Positions 1-6,044 of a stretch of 20,116 nucleotides of DNA are shown here, one piece after another (the first letter of the stretch is position 1; the number at the start of each line of letters is the position of its first letter). The stretch covers positions 1-20,116 of the forward strand of contig JAFSDP010000013.1 of assembly GCA_017436185.1 (NCBI GenBank), given 5' to 3'. A program made the position numbers and the translations under genes. Below the pieces are notes generated by a model. The model was not told where the DNA came from and did not search any database. It worked only from the letters and a program-made list of their open reading frames with translations. Source of the stretch: Alistipes sp. (GTDB lineage: Bacteria > Bacteroidota > Bacteroidia > Bacteroidales > Rikenellaceae).

Positions 1-83
1 CGAGAATATCCCGCTCGTTTACCCTTTTTAACCGTGTCTAAATCCCCACATCGAGGACATCGAATTTTGCGCCTTTTTGCCAT
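1..83 (-). CDS. Transposase-like zinc-ribbon protein, N-terminus only (partial)
   Basis: Reading the minus strand from the ATG at 83-81 gives 27 codons that run off the left edge of the window, beginning MAKRRKIRCPRCGDLDTVKK. A basic start followed by one CxxC knuckle (CPRC) and a lysine-rich stretch is the typical opening of insertion-sequence transposases with an N-terminal zinc ribbon that recognises the element ends. The second CxxC would lie outside the window, so the family cannot be named. A strong hairpin with a T run ends right at the start codon, an arrangement often used by insertion sequences to block read-through from outside. Other zinc-ribbon proteins cannot be excluded. The call rests on only 27 residues. 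Confidence 0.5.
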   Translation of the reverse strand, partial: MAKRRKIRCPRCGDLDTVKKGKRAGYS

Positions 84-123
84 AAAAAAAGAGATTAGTA
101 GAAACCGTTTTCTACTAATCTCT
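84..123 (-). terminator. Rho-independent terminator for the ATPase/STAS cassette
   Basis: Positions 90-104 (AGAGATTAGTAGAAA) pair perfectly with 109-123 across a 4-nt loop, giving a 15-bp stem. On the minus strand the stem is followed by a run of seven T (90-84), the classic intrinsic terminator layout. It lies about 95 nt after the stop codon of the last cassette gene (218) and directly before the start codon of the transposase-like ORF (83). It would therefore end the cassette transcript and also shield the transposase gene from it. Confidence 0.85.
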
Positions 124-217
124 AAAATATCGCTGTAATTTACAAAAATTCAGATACTTATATTTTTATCCAAGCGCCGCTTTTTGCATCATTACCATTA
201 TAATTAGACGGACTATT

Positions 218-658
218 TTAATTATTACTCATGCTTATTTCCAACCAAATATTATAGAGATCTTTTTTTACGCTAGATAACTTAGTTTGAATTTGCCCCG
301 CTCGGAATGGAGAGATATCGCACATATTATCTTTAACTTCCATATATTTATTAGGATCATTATCTCTATAAACAATATCAGATAAAACCTTCTTTAATTG
401 TGATACTTGAGATAATTTCCGTAGTAAACGATCAGCTTCATTATTAGCAACGCCTGCCTTTTGCATTACATCTCGGATATCTTTGCTAGACAAGAATACT
501 TTCTTAGAAAATGCTATTGCTTGTAGATAACAAAGGTTATTCTTGTATACGTTCTGCTGTATTTCATCACACTCGGACAAAAGAGATTGTATTATATTGC
601 ATATAATAGACTCTATAGCTTTTTTCTGTTCTCGCCCTGCCTCTACAACATGTGCCAA
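218..658 (-). CDS. Uncharacterised helical domain (C-terminal part of the interrupted gene)
   Basis: An open frame of 146 codons begins immediately after the TAA at 661-659. The only early start codon is TTG at 658-656; the first in-frame ATG lies well inside (..IRDVMQKAG..). The product carries the remainder of the second membrane helix (LAHVV), then charged helical sequence with REQKKAIESII and a C-terminal region predicted to be soluble. No domain was recognised. Expression as a separate protein from TTG is possible but less likely than its being the stranded 3' part of a longer gene. It is the last gene before the terminator at 84-123. Confidence 0.45.
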   Translation of the reverse strand: MAHVVEAGREQKKAIESIICNIIQSLLSECDEIQQNVYKNNLCYLQAIAFSKKVFLSSKDIRDVMQKAGVANNEADRLLRKLSQVSQLKKVLSDIVYRDNDPNKYMEVKDNMCDISPFRAGQIQTKLSSVKKDLYNIWLEISMSNN

Positions 659-829
659 TTAAAGAGCCAAAATAATTGTTAATAATAATCCAATTATTTC
701 AGTTAAAGAGATTTCAAATTTATATTGAAAATCAAAGTTGTTTAATATTAAGGCATTGAGTAAAAATGCAATAACAACAATTAATACACCTTCAACTAAT
801 ATTGTAGAAATATTATTTCTTTTTTTCAT
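659..829 (-). CDS. Small two-TM protein (N-terminal part of the interrupted gene)
   Basis: If translated as it stands, this frame gives a 56-residue peptide, MKKRNNISTILVEG.., with one full hydrophobic helix (about 13-30) and a truncated second one (about 43-56). The ATG at 829 is preferred over an in-frame ATG at 862. It leaves a 17-nt overlap with the upstream STAS-like gene, the same overlap that gene has with the ATPase gene, and it places the basic residues right before the first helix. The peptide ends inside a membrane segment, so it is probably not a functional protein on its own. Confidence 0.5.
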   Translation of the reverse strand: MKKRNNISTILVEGVLIVVIAFLLNALILNNFDFQYKFEISLTEIIGLLLTIILAL

Positions 830-1154
830 CGTTTGCCGCTTGCAAATATTCCATAATATCATCTTTTAGATATGGTTCTTCTTCTGATACGATGTCAATA
901 TGTTTTATGATTGTTCCGTATTCAATATCATCATTTCTGATTAATCCACCAAAAGCTTCCTCCAAAAACGAAGTTCCATATCCTTGTACTCCATCCAAAT
1001 CAATTACCAATATTGTATTATTATCAATAGCTTCTGATAATTTGGGGTACAAAATTTCTTCCCTAAATTGTTCTCCGGAGAATGTTCCCTCTGCTCTATA
1101 TCTAGGACCAGGGGTACTACTGAAGTCTGTTAAAATCTTAAGCAGTTGTGTCAT
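813..1154 (-). CDS. STAS-like domain protein (DUF4325)
   Basis: This 113-residue protein matches the DUF4325/STAS-like family from memory of its conserved pattern: FSSTPGPRYRAEGTFSGEQF near the N-terminus, the core strand VIDLDGVQGYGTSFLEEAFGG (about 50-70), and a C-terminal helix ending DDIMEYLQAA. STAS domains such as SpoIIAA act as phosphorylatable partners of serine-kinase-like ATPases. Ser62 in GTSFLEE sits after the core strand where SpoIIAA carries its phosphorylated serine; that equivalence is inference. The length is normal for the family. It overlaps the upstream ATPase gene by 17 nt and the downstream membrane-protein gene by 17 nt, which implies translational coupling and joint function. 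It may antagonise or switch the ATPase. Confidence 0.82.
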   Translation of the reverse strand: MTQLLKILTDFSSTPGPRYRAEGTFSGEQFREEILYPKLSEAIDNNTILVIDLDGVQGYGTSFLEEAFGGLIRNDDIEYGTIIKHIDIVSEEEPYLKDDIMEYLQAANDEKKK

Positions 1155-2205
1155 AACATTTAATATTATTTTCCGTTAATTCCCAATATACAAATGTGCC
1201 ATCAAAGGCATGTGATAAGTTTTGATACTCGTTATTGCACACATTAGCGTAAGCATCATTAGTAATAATGTATAAGTTGCTTATTTGGTTGCGAATTAAA
1301 GCAGTTTTTATTCCAGGCAATCCTTTTCCACGATATGATTGCCCAGTTGCGGTCTTATGCAAATCTCCGTCCAAAATTCGTTCCAAGACTTTGGCATTGC
1401 TAGGATTGATAATCGCTTTTTTGATTTCGGATAGAATGCCATAAAATCTCTCTGATTCTTTCTTCTTCTCTAAACTAGTGAAAACACCTATTCCATAATC
1501 CACAAATGAGAAACATGCTTTATTATATTCTGAATCATAGTTTACGGATAACCACCAGTTTTCTGCACCAGCTTTATCTATGTGCGCATGAGCATGGGTA
1601 TTTTGCATTAATTCAATTAAAATTCTATACACTCCTTGACATCTACAGGTTGTGGACCATATGTTTTGTGAGCTAATCTTAATAAGATCTTCTGCTACTT
1701 GTCCTAGCGCTTCTTTTCCATGTTTTCTAATAATATTTCTTGTCTTTGCATTAGTGTCATATTTTACATCTTGTTTCTCATATAAATTACTGAGGAATCC
1801 CGATTGTGACAATATTGCGCGACATTTTGGGTCATCAGGGAAATTTCCATTGAATTTTATTCGATGCTTCTTAAACTGATACATGATAGAAAGTAGTACA
1901 ACAATTGCATCGTGTGATATATCTATTACTTTTGATAAATCTACAAAAGTTGATATGTGCTTTTCGAAGTTTGTGTTTAACTTATTTATAAATCTTACAA
2001 CCTCGTTTGGATTATCTTTTATGCAGAACTTTGATGGGGCAACTATATTCTTATATGCAGTTTTCCCAAACATTGTATTGTTTTTACCATGGCCAACAAT
2101 ATATCCTTTTGGTCGAGATATACACCTTTTCCGAGAACGTTCTCCTCTCCTTATACATTTAGCTTGGTAACGTTTATACTTATATTTTGTATACAATTTT
2201 TTCAT
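1138..2205 (-). CDS. GHKL-type ATPase with N-terminal STAS-like region
   Basis: The protein is 355 residues from the ATG at 2205. A basic N-terminus is followed by a STAS-like segment (about 85-140: FVDLSKVIDISHDAIVVLLS) and a C-terminal HATPase_c domain. The ATPase motifs are present: N box ELMQN (E198, N202), G1 box DYGIG (236-240) and G2 box GKGLPGI (293-299). Such ATPases include anti-sigma kinases and histidine kinases; no H-box dimerisation helix is visible. The frame is open up to 2439. The start at 2205 is chosen because a near-perfect promoter lies inside that extension (2248-2278), leaving a leader of roughly 35-40 nt. Being next to a DUF4325 STAS-like gene suggests partner switching. 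Phosphorylation is inferred, not shown. Confidence 0.8.
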   Translation of the reverse strand: MKKLYTKYKYKRYQAKCIRRGERSRKRCISRPKGYIVGHGKNNTMFGKTAYKNIVAPSKFCIKDNPNEVVRFINKLNTNFEKHISTFVDLSKVIDISHDAIVVLLSIMYQFKKHRIKFNGNFPDDPKCRAILSQSGFLSNLYEKQDVKYDTNAKTRNIIRKHGKEALGQVAEDLIKISSQNIWSTTCRCQGVYRILIELMQNTHAHAHIDKAGAENWWLSVNYDSEYNKACFSFVDYGIGVFTSLEKKKESERFYGILSEIKKAIINPSNAKVLERILDGDLHKTATGQSYRGKGLPGIKTALIRNQISNLYIITNDAYANVCNNEYQNLSHAFDGTFVYWELTENNIKCYDTTA

Positions 2206-2247
2206 GCTCAATAAATGTGTTTGATATAACACAGTATAAAAACATAG

Positions 2248-2278
2248 CAAATATAATAAAAACTGCCTCGGTTTCAAA
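2248..2278 (-). promoter_or_regulatory. Bacteroidota-type promoter of the ATPase/STAS cassette
   Basis: Reading the minus strand, TTTG (2278-2275) is followed by 19 nt and then TATATTTG (2255-2248). This exactly fits the Bacteroidota sigma consensus of a -33 TTTG and a -7 TAnnTTTG at 19-21 nt spacing. Transcription would start near 2242, about 37 nt before the ATG at 2205. It shows that the region upstream of 2205 is leader and promoter rather than coding. Confidence 0.8.
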
Positions 2279-2433
2279 ATTATTGTAATAATAGTTTTGA
2301 TATAAGAAAACATAGAAATGATGCCTTTATGGGTATAGGATGACTGAACTAGTCTATAACGGATGGATTTTAAAGTAATAAAGATGTATATTTTATTACT
2401 ATAAAATGTGGTATATCGGCATTTAGTTACGAT

Positions 2434-2471
2434 AACCATACAAGGCGGATTATACTCCGTCTTGTATGGTT
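2434..2471. repeat. Long inverted repeat between the excisionase-like gene and the cassette
   Basis: AACCATACAAGGCGG (2434-2448) and CCGTCTTGTATGGTT (2457-2471) form a 15-bp stem with one G-T wobble and an 8-nt loop. It lies 13 nt after the stop codon of the helix-turn-helix gene (2485) and about 155 nt upstream of the cassette promoter. No T run follows on either strand, so a standard intrinsic terminator is unlikely unless it acts as a stem alone. It could also be a protein-binding palindrome. Confidence 0.6.
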
Positions 2472-2484
2472 GTACAATAATCTA

Positions 2485-2847
2485 CTAGCGTCGATTTCTA
2501 TATCGCCATGGGTCGGGAGTCATAAATTTTTCAAACTCCTCCATATTGGTGATGCACTCGATATTTTGCTTCTTCTCGAGCCATTTCTTGATTGTCGGTC
2601 GGTCGAAGTACAACCTGTTACCTTGGCGAATGAACGGAATGTCGTGGCATCTCACCGTTCGGTACACCGCAGATTTGGATTTGCCAAGTAGCTTGCAAAC
2701 ATCCTCCACGCTCATCAGTTCCCCTTCGAGTGGATGTGGCTGCTGCTTCTCGCGAACTGTCTTTTCGAGTGCTTCGATTCTCTCTACCAGATTTTGAATG
2801 AGCTCTGGTAGTTGCTCAAATGATAAAGTTTTTTCTTGCATTGTCAT
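2485..2847 (-). CDS. Excisionase-family helix-turn-helix protein
   Basis: This 120-residue protein starts with a predicted coiled-coil segment (about 10-36: LPELIQNLVERIEALEKTVRE). A MerR/excisionase-type helix-turn-helix (HTH_17) follows at about 46-92, with the family hallmarks MSVEDVCKLLGKSKSAVYR, then IPFIRQGNRLYFDRPTIKKWLEK. In Bacteroidota, proteins of this build are usual passengers of integrative and mobilisable elements, where they act as excisionases or element regulators. The C-terminal tail (about 93-120) is basic at its end (WRYRNRR). An alternative ATG two codons later (2841) is equally possible. It sits between the ATPase cassette and a repeat-rich spacer next to mnmE, the expected place for a recombination directionality factor. 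No integrase gene is in the window. Confidence 0.8.
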   Translation of the reverse strand: MTMQEKTLSFEQLPELIQNLVERIEALEKTVREKQQPHPLEGELMSVEDVCKLLGKSKSAVYRTVRCHDIPFIRQGNRLYFDRPTIKKWLEKKQNIECITNMEEFEKFMTPDPWRYRNRR

Positions 2848-3027
2848 AGTGTTAAATTTTTAAGTTAAACAATTTGGCAACCTTTTCATATTAAGAGTAG
2901 AGGGGCGTTAGTGATAAGGTTTGAGAATTAGTGATTTTTTTGCAAAAAAAAGTTGTGAACGACTTTCGCCACCGACAACCAATGCTGTTTTGTGGAAAGT
3001 ACAATTCTCTTCGCCCTGTTATTGCAG

Positions 3028-3065
3028 CTCGTTGCACTCCATTGCGCCTCGTTGCACTCCATTGC
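3028..3065. repeat. 18-bp direct repeat, 20-bp period
   Basis: CTCGTTGCACTCCATTGC occurs at 3028-3045 and again, identical, at 3048-3065, separated by GC. A shorter partial copy may precede it (TTATTGCAGC at 3019). Two copies with a near two-turn period are more like protein-binding iterons than a coding repeat. Confidence 0.75.
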
Positions 3066-3104
3066 AAACTTGGCGAGATATTTTTATTGAAGAGATTAAA
3101 GCAT

Positions 3105-3155
3105 AAAAAAGACCCGAAAGTCGAGTCTAACTTTCGGGATTTATTCGTCTTTTTT
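3105..3155 (-). terminator. Terminator after mnmE, probably bidirectional
   Basis: CCCGAAAGT (3113-3121) pairs with ACTTTCGGG (3130-3138) over an 8-nt loop. On the minus strand the stem is followed by TCTTTTTTAT (3112-3103), a good intrinsic terminator for the mnmE operon, 80 nt beyond its stop codon. The outer arms AAAAAAGAC (3105-3113) and GTCTTTTTT (3147-3155) are also complementary, so a plus-strand transcript would meet a hairpin with a T-rich tail as well. It insulates the island from the housekeeping operon. Confidence 0.75.
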
Positions 3156-3183
3156 GTAGGAATTTCTGTCGCTATTTGTAGGC

Positions 3184-3218
3184 GTTAGCGTTTGTTAGTG
3201 TGCATTAGAGGGCGTTAG
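3184..3218. repeat. Four TTAG motifs at exact 10-bp phasing
   Basis: GTTAG at 3184, GTTAG at 3194, ATTAG at 3204 and GTTAG at 3214 are spaced exactly 10 bp apart, so all four lie on the same face of the helix. The array ends against the mnmE stop codon (3221-3219). The layout resembles arm-type or Xis binding sites at the end of an integrated element. Confidence 0.6.
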
Positions 3219-4568
3219 TTACTTACCCACACAGAAGTGGGAGAAGAGGTGGGCGAGGACCTCGTCGGGGAGGATGGTGCCACGGCCGGTGATGGTTGAA
3301 ATGGCTGTGATGACTGAGCGGATCTCCTCGCTCAAAAGGTCCGTAGGAAGCCCCTCCTGCAGGCCGTGCAGGGCACGTTCCAGGGCCGTAGAGGCGGTTG
3401 TGAGGGCCTCGTAATGGCGCAGCGAGCTGACAATGGTCTGCCCCTCGAGGTGGTCGGTCGGAACGGCGGCACGCAGTCGTCGGTGCAGCTCCTCAATCCC
3501 CCTGCCCTCCTTGGCCGAGAGGGCAATCACTCCGTCGGGCAGCGTGCAATTCGGGCAAAGGTCCGCTTTGTTGGCCACCATCAGGCAGCTCTGTCCCTCG
3601 TGCAGCGTAAAGTCGGGGGAGGGTAGCTCTTCGCCGATGGTCGTAGCATCGACCAGCCAGACCACCACCTCGGCACGCTCCAACGATTGGCGGGTACGTG
3701 CGATACCCATCTGTTCCAGCGTATCCTCCGTGTGGCGCAGCCCCGCCGTGTCGAGCAGGCGGAAACGCACTCCGTCGATGGTCATACACTCCTCAATCAC
3801 ATCACGGGTCGTGCCGGCAATGGCGGAGACCATCGCACGCTCCTCGCCCAAAAGGCAGTTCAGCAGGGTCGATTTTCCGACGTTCGGTGCACCCACCAAA
3901 GCGACCGGAATGCCCTCCTTGATGGCGTTGCCCAGGCGGAACGAGCGGCGCAGGCGAGCGATCTCCTCGTCGATGTGCAACATCGTCTGTTTGAGTTGTT
4001 TGCGGTCGGCAAATTCGACATCCTCTTCGCCGAAATCCAACTCCAACTCCAAGAGTGCGGTCAGCCCCAACAGCTCCTCACGCAGCCCCTCCAGGGCCGA
4101 CGAGTAGCCCCCTCGCATCTGCTGCATTGCCAGGTGGTGAGCCGCTCTGCTCTCCGAAGCAATGAGGTCGGCAACCGCCTCGGCCTCCGAGAGGTCGAGT
4201 TTGCCGTTGAGGTAGGCACGGCGGGTAAATTCGCCCAGCTCGGCCATACGGGCCCCCGCCTCGATAGCCAGGCGCAGCACTTCGGAGGTGATGTACGATG
4301 AGCCGTGGCAAGAGAATTCGACGGTATCTTCGCCCGTATAGGAGCGGGGCGCACGAAAGAGCGTGGCAACCACCTCATCCACCGGGTTTTCTTGCGGACC
4401 GATGGTGCCATAATGCACCGTGTAGCCTGCGGCCTCTGTAAGGGGCTTTTTGGCGTGGAAGATGCGGTCGGCAATCGCCACAGCCTCCCCACCCGACAAT
4501 CGGATGACCATCAGGGCACCGCCCAACGCCGTTGCGGGGGCTACAATCGTATCGGTGGGGGAGTACAT
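3219..4568 (-). CDS. mnmE: tRNA modification GTPase MnmE
   Basis: MnmE works with MnmG in the cytoplasm to install the (carboxymethyl)aminomethyl group at C5 of wobble uridine-34 in several tRNAs, using a folate one-carbon unit and GTP. The 449 residues match the family length. The N-terminal folate-binding domain (about 1-118) is followed by the helical domain and the inserted G domain, with G1 GAPNVGKS (226-233), GTTRD (252-256), DTAGL (273-277) and NKAD (333-336). The protein ends in FCVGK, the C-terminal C-x-G-K signature carrying the essential cysteine (C446). The gene starts 3 nt after the transglycosylase stop, so it is the last gene of the parA operon. The accessory island begins at its 3' end. 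Confidence 0.97.
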   Translation of the reverse strand: MYSPTDTIVAPATALGGALMVIRLSGGEAVAIADRIFHAKKPLTEAAGYTVHYGTIGPQENPVDEVVATLFRAPRSYTGEDTVEFSCHGSSYITSEVLRLAIEAGARMAELGEFTRRAYLNGKLDLSEAEAVADLIASESRAAHHLAMQQMRGGYSSALEGLREELLGLTALLELELDFGEEDVEFADRKQLKQTMLHIDEEIARLRRSFRLGNAIKEGIPVALVGAPNVGKSTLLNCLLGEERAMVSAIAGTTRDVIEECMTIDGVRFRLLDTAGLRHTEDTLEQMGIARTRQSLERAEVVVWLVDATTIGEELPSPDFTLHEGQSCLMVANKADLCPNCTLPDGVIALSAKEGRGIEELHRRLRAAVPTDHLEGQTIVSSLRHYEALTTASTALERALHGLQEGLPTDLLSEEIRSVITAISTITGRGTILPDEVLAHLFSHFCVGK

Positions 4569-4571
4569 AGC

Positions 4572-5969
4572 CTATTTTTCGATGCGCAGACGCTGCCCCT
4601 CACGGATGCGTGCGGCATTCTTGATGTTGTTCCAACGCATCAGCTGCTTGACCGTCACACGGTACTTGCGGGCGATACCGCCCAGCGTCTCGCCACGCTT
4701 GATGCGGTGATAGACGATGGCCTTCTCCTGGCGGCTCTTTTCAAGATTGACGGGGTTGAGGAACTCCTTCAGGTAGAGCGAATCCTTGGCCATAATCTCC
4801 GTCTCGTGCGCCAGATAGTCGTTGATGCGGCGTTGGGGCAGCACCAGCGTGTAGGGCTTCGTGGTGGCGGGGATGATGTCCTTGCGGTACTGCGGATTCA
4901 AAAGGCGCAGCGTCTCGATATCGACGTCGATGGTCGAGGCCACCTGTTGCAGGTGCATCACACGGCGCACCTGAATGGTATCGACCGCCAGCGGAATGGG
5001 GGCCTCGATGGGCTTGATTTGGTGCTCACGGTGGTAGTTGAAGGCGTAGGTGGCCGCAATGAAGGCGGGCATATAGCCTCTCGTCTCACGGGGCAGGTAG
5101 TCGTAGATGTTCCAGAAGGTGTTGCCTCCCGAGCGGGCGATGGCCTTATTTACGTTGCCCGGACCGCAGTTGTAGGCGGCAATGGCCAGCGTCCAGTCGC
5201 CATAGATGCGGTAGAGGTCCTTCATAAAGCGGATGGCCGCCTCGGTGGCACGAATCGGATCGCGACGCTCATCGACCAACGAGTTGATTTCCAGGCCGTA
5301 GCTCTTACCCGTCGAGGGCATAAACTGCCACAGACCCACCGCACCGGCACGTGATACGGCGTTGGTTTGCAGGGCCGACTCGATGATGGGCAGGGCACGC
5401 AGCTCGATGGGCAGGTCGGCGGCCAGCAGCTTGTCCTCAATCATCGGGAAGTAGTATTTCGAGAGGCCCAGAATGCGCCCCATCGTGTCGGGGTAGGTCT
5501 CCACATAGCGGGTGATGAGGGCACGCACCACGCCGTTGTAGGCCAACGGAATAGGCGATGCCAGATGGCCCAGACGCTCGCGATAGAGGGCGTCTTTGCG
5601 GGCAATGGCCGTCGAGTCGGTTCCCTCGATGAGGACCGTGTCGGCCAAGATGAATTGGCGGAAGAACTCCTCGTATTTGATCTCCTGACGGAACTCGTGC
5701 CAAGCGGCCACGAGCGAGTCGGCCTGCTCGGCCGTGAGGTTGAGGGTGATATCATTGACTGCCTCCACCTTCACCGTGTCGGCCTCCGTGACACCCTCGG
5801 TCGATGCGGTGATGGGTTGCGGCTCGGCCGTCACCTTGACGGGCTCCACCTGTTCGGTCTTACGTTTACGCTTGCGCTCTTTTTTCTTGCGGTTGAAAAG
5901 GCCATCGGCCGCCTCGGCCGTCTGCAGGGTCAGCGTTGCCGTCAGCAACAGGAGGAGAATACGTTTCAT
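4572..5969 (-). CDS. Membrane-bound lytic transglycosylase with C-terminal LysM (MltD-like)
   Basis: The protein has 465 residues. A signal peptide (MKRILLLLLTATLTLQTAEA, cleavage near 20) leads to a very basic linker (27-37, KKKERKRKRK) and an SLT transglycosylase domain (about 180-315). The catalytic glutamate is E197 in IIESALQ, with AGAVGLWQFMPSTGKSYGL and AIAAYNCGPGN as supporting motifs. A LysM peptidoglycan-binding repeat ends the protein (about 419-465: YHRIKRGETLGGIARKYRVT). It cleaves glycan strands in the periplasm to leave 1,6-anhydro-muropeptides. The gene follows the DUF5683 gene by 75 nt and precedes mnmE by 3 nt. This order after parAB and DUF5683 is common in Bacteroidota. 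Whether it is a lipoprotein or secreted is open; no lipobox cysteine is seen. Confidence 0.92.
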   Translation of the reverse strand: MKRILLLLLTATLTLQTAEAADGLFNRKKKERKRKRKTEQVEPVKVTAEPQPITASTEGVTEADTVKVEAVNDITLNLTAEQADSLVAAWHEFRQEIKYEEFFRQFILADTVLIEGTDSTAIARKDALYRERLGHLASPIPLAYNGVVRALITRYVETYPDTMGRILGLSKYYFPMIEDKLLAADLPIELRALPIIESALQTNAVSRAGAVGLWQFMPSTGKSYGLEINSLVDERRDPIRATEAAIRFMKDLYRIYGDWTLAIAAYNCGPGNVNKAIARSGGNTFWNIYDYLPRETRGYMPAFIAATYAFNYHREHQIKPIEAPIPLAVDTIQVRRVMHLQQVASTIDVDIETLRLLNPQYRKDIIPATTKPYTLVLPQRRINDYLAHETEIMAKDSLYLKEFLNPVNLEKSRQEKAIVYHRIKRGETLGGIARKYRVTVKQLMRWNNIKNAARIREGQRLRIEK

Positions 5970-6044
5970 CGTCTATCGGATAGGTGTGTTTGGGAATTTT
6001 CGAGAATGAGTTTTCGTGAAAAAAATTTCGTGAAATGGGGGTTG

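Larger units (their letters stand above)
218..829 (-). pseudogene. Two-TM membrane protein gene interrupted by an in-frame TAA
   Basis: From the ATG at 829 the frame reads 56 codons, meets TAA at 661-659, and continues in the same frame without another stop for 146 codons to TAA at 220-218. The stop falls in the middle of the second hydrophobic segment (..TIILAL-stop-LAHVVEAG..), so both sides together form one complete transmembrane helix. The restored product would be about 203 residues: TM1 at about 13-30, TM2 at about 43-61, then a soluble, mostly helical domain. A single base change (for example TAT or TAC to TAA) would explain it. The gene starts 17 nt inside the end of the STAS-like gene, so it belongs to that operon. 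No family was recognised. A sequencing error or stop read-through are alternatives. Confidence 0.7.
2848..3218. other. Gene-free island boundary with phased and tandem repeats
   Basis: This 371-bp stretch between the excisionase-like gene and mnmE shows no convincing gene. Short open frames lack any recognisable domain. It contains two TTAG motifs 20 bp apart (GTTAG at 2907, ATTAG at 2927), an 18-bp direct repeat (3028-3065), a bidirectional terminator (3105-3155), and four TTAG motifs at exact 10-bp spacing next to the mnmE stop codon (3184-3218). This density of repeats fits an attachment-site region with recombinase or Xis binding sites, which is an inference. Confidence 0.55.

Noticed and set aside
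3028..3065. CRISPR array
   Set aside because: Only two copies separated by 2 bp, no spacers of uniform length and no cas genes.
2921..3188. Short plus-strand open frames across the island boundary
   Set aside because: They run through direct repeats and a terminator hairpin, have no domain and overlap each other in different frames.
6005..6040. parS-like site (two TTTCGTGAAA motifs between the DUF5683 and transglycosylase genes)
   Set aside because: parS needs the longer GTTTCACGTGAAAC-type palindrome; these motifs lack the central bases and are simple direct repeats.
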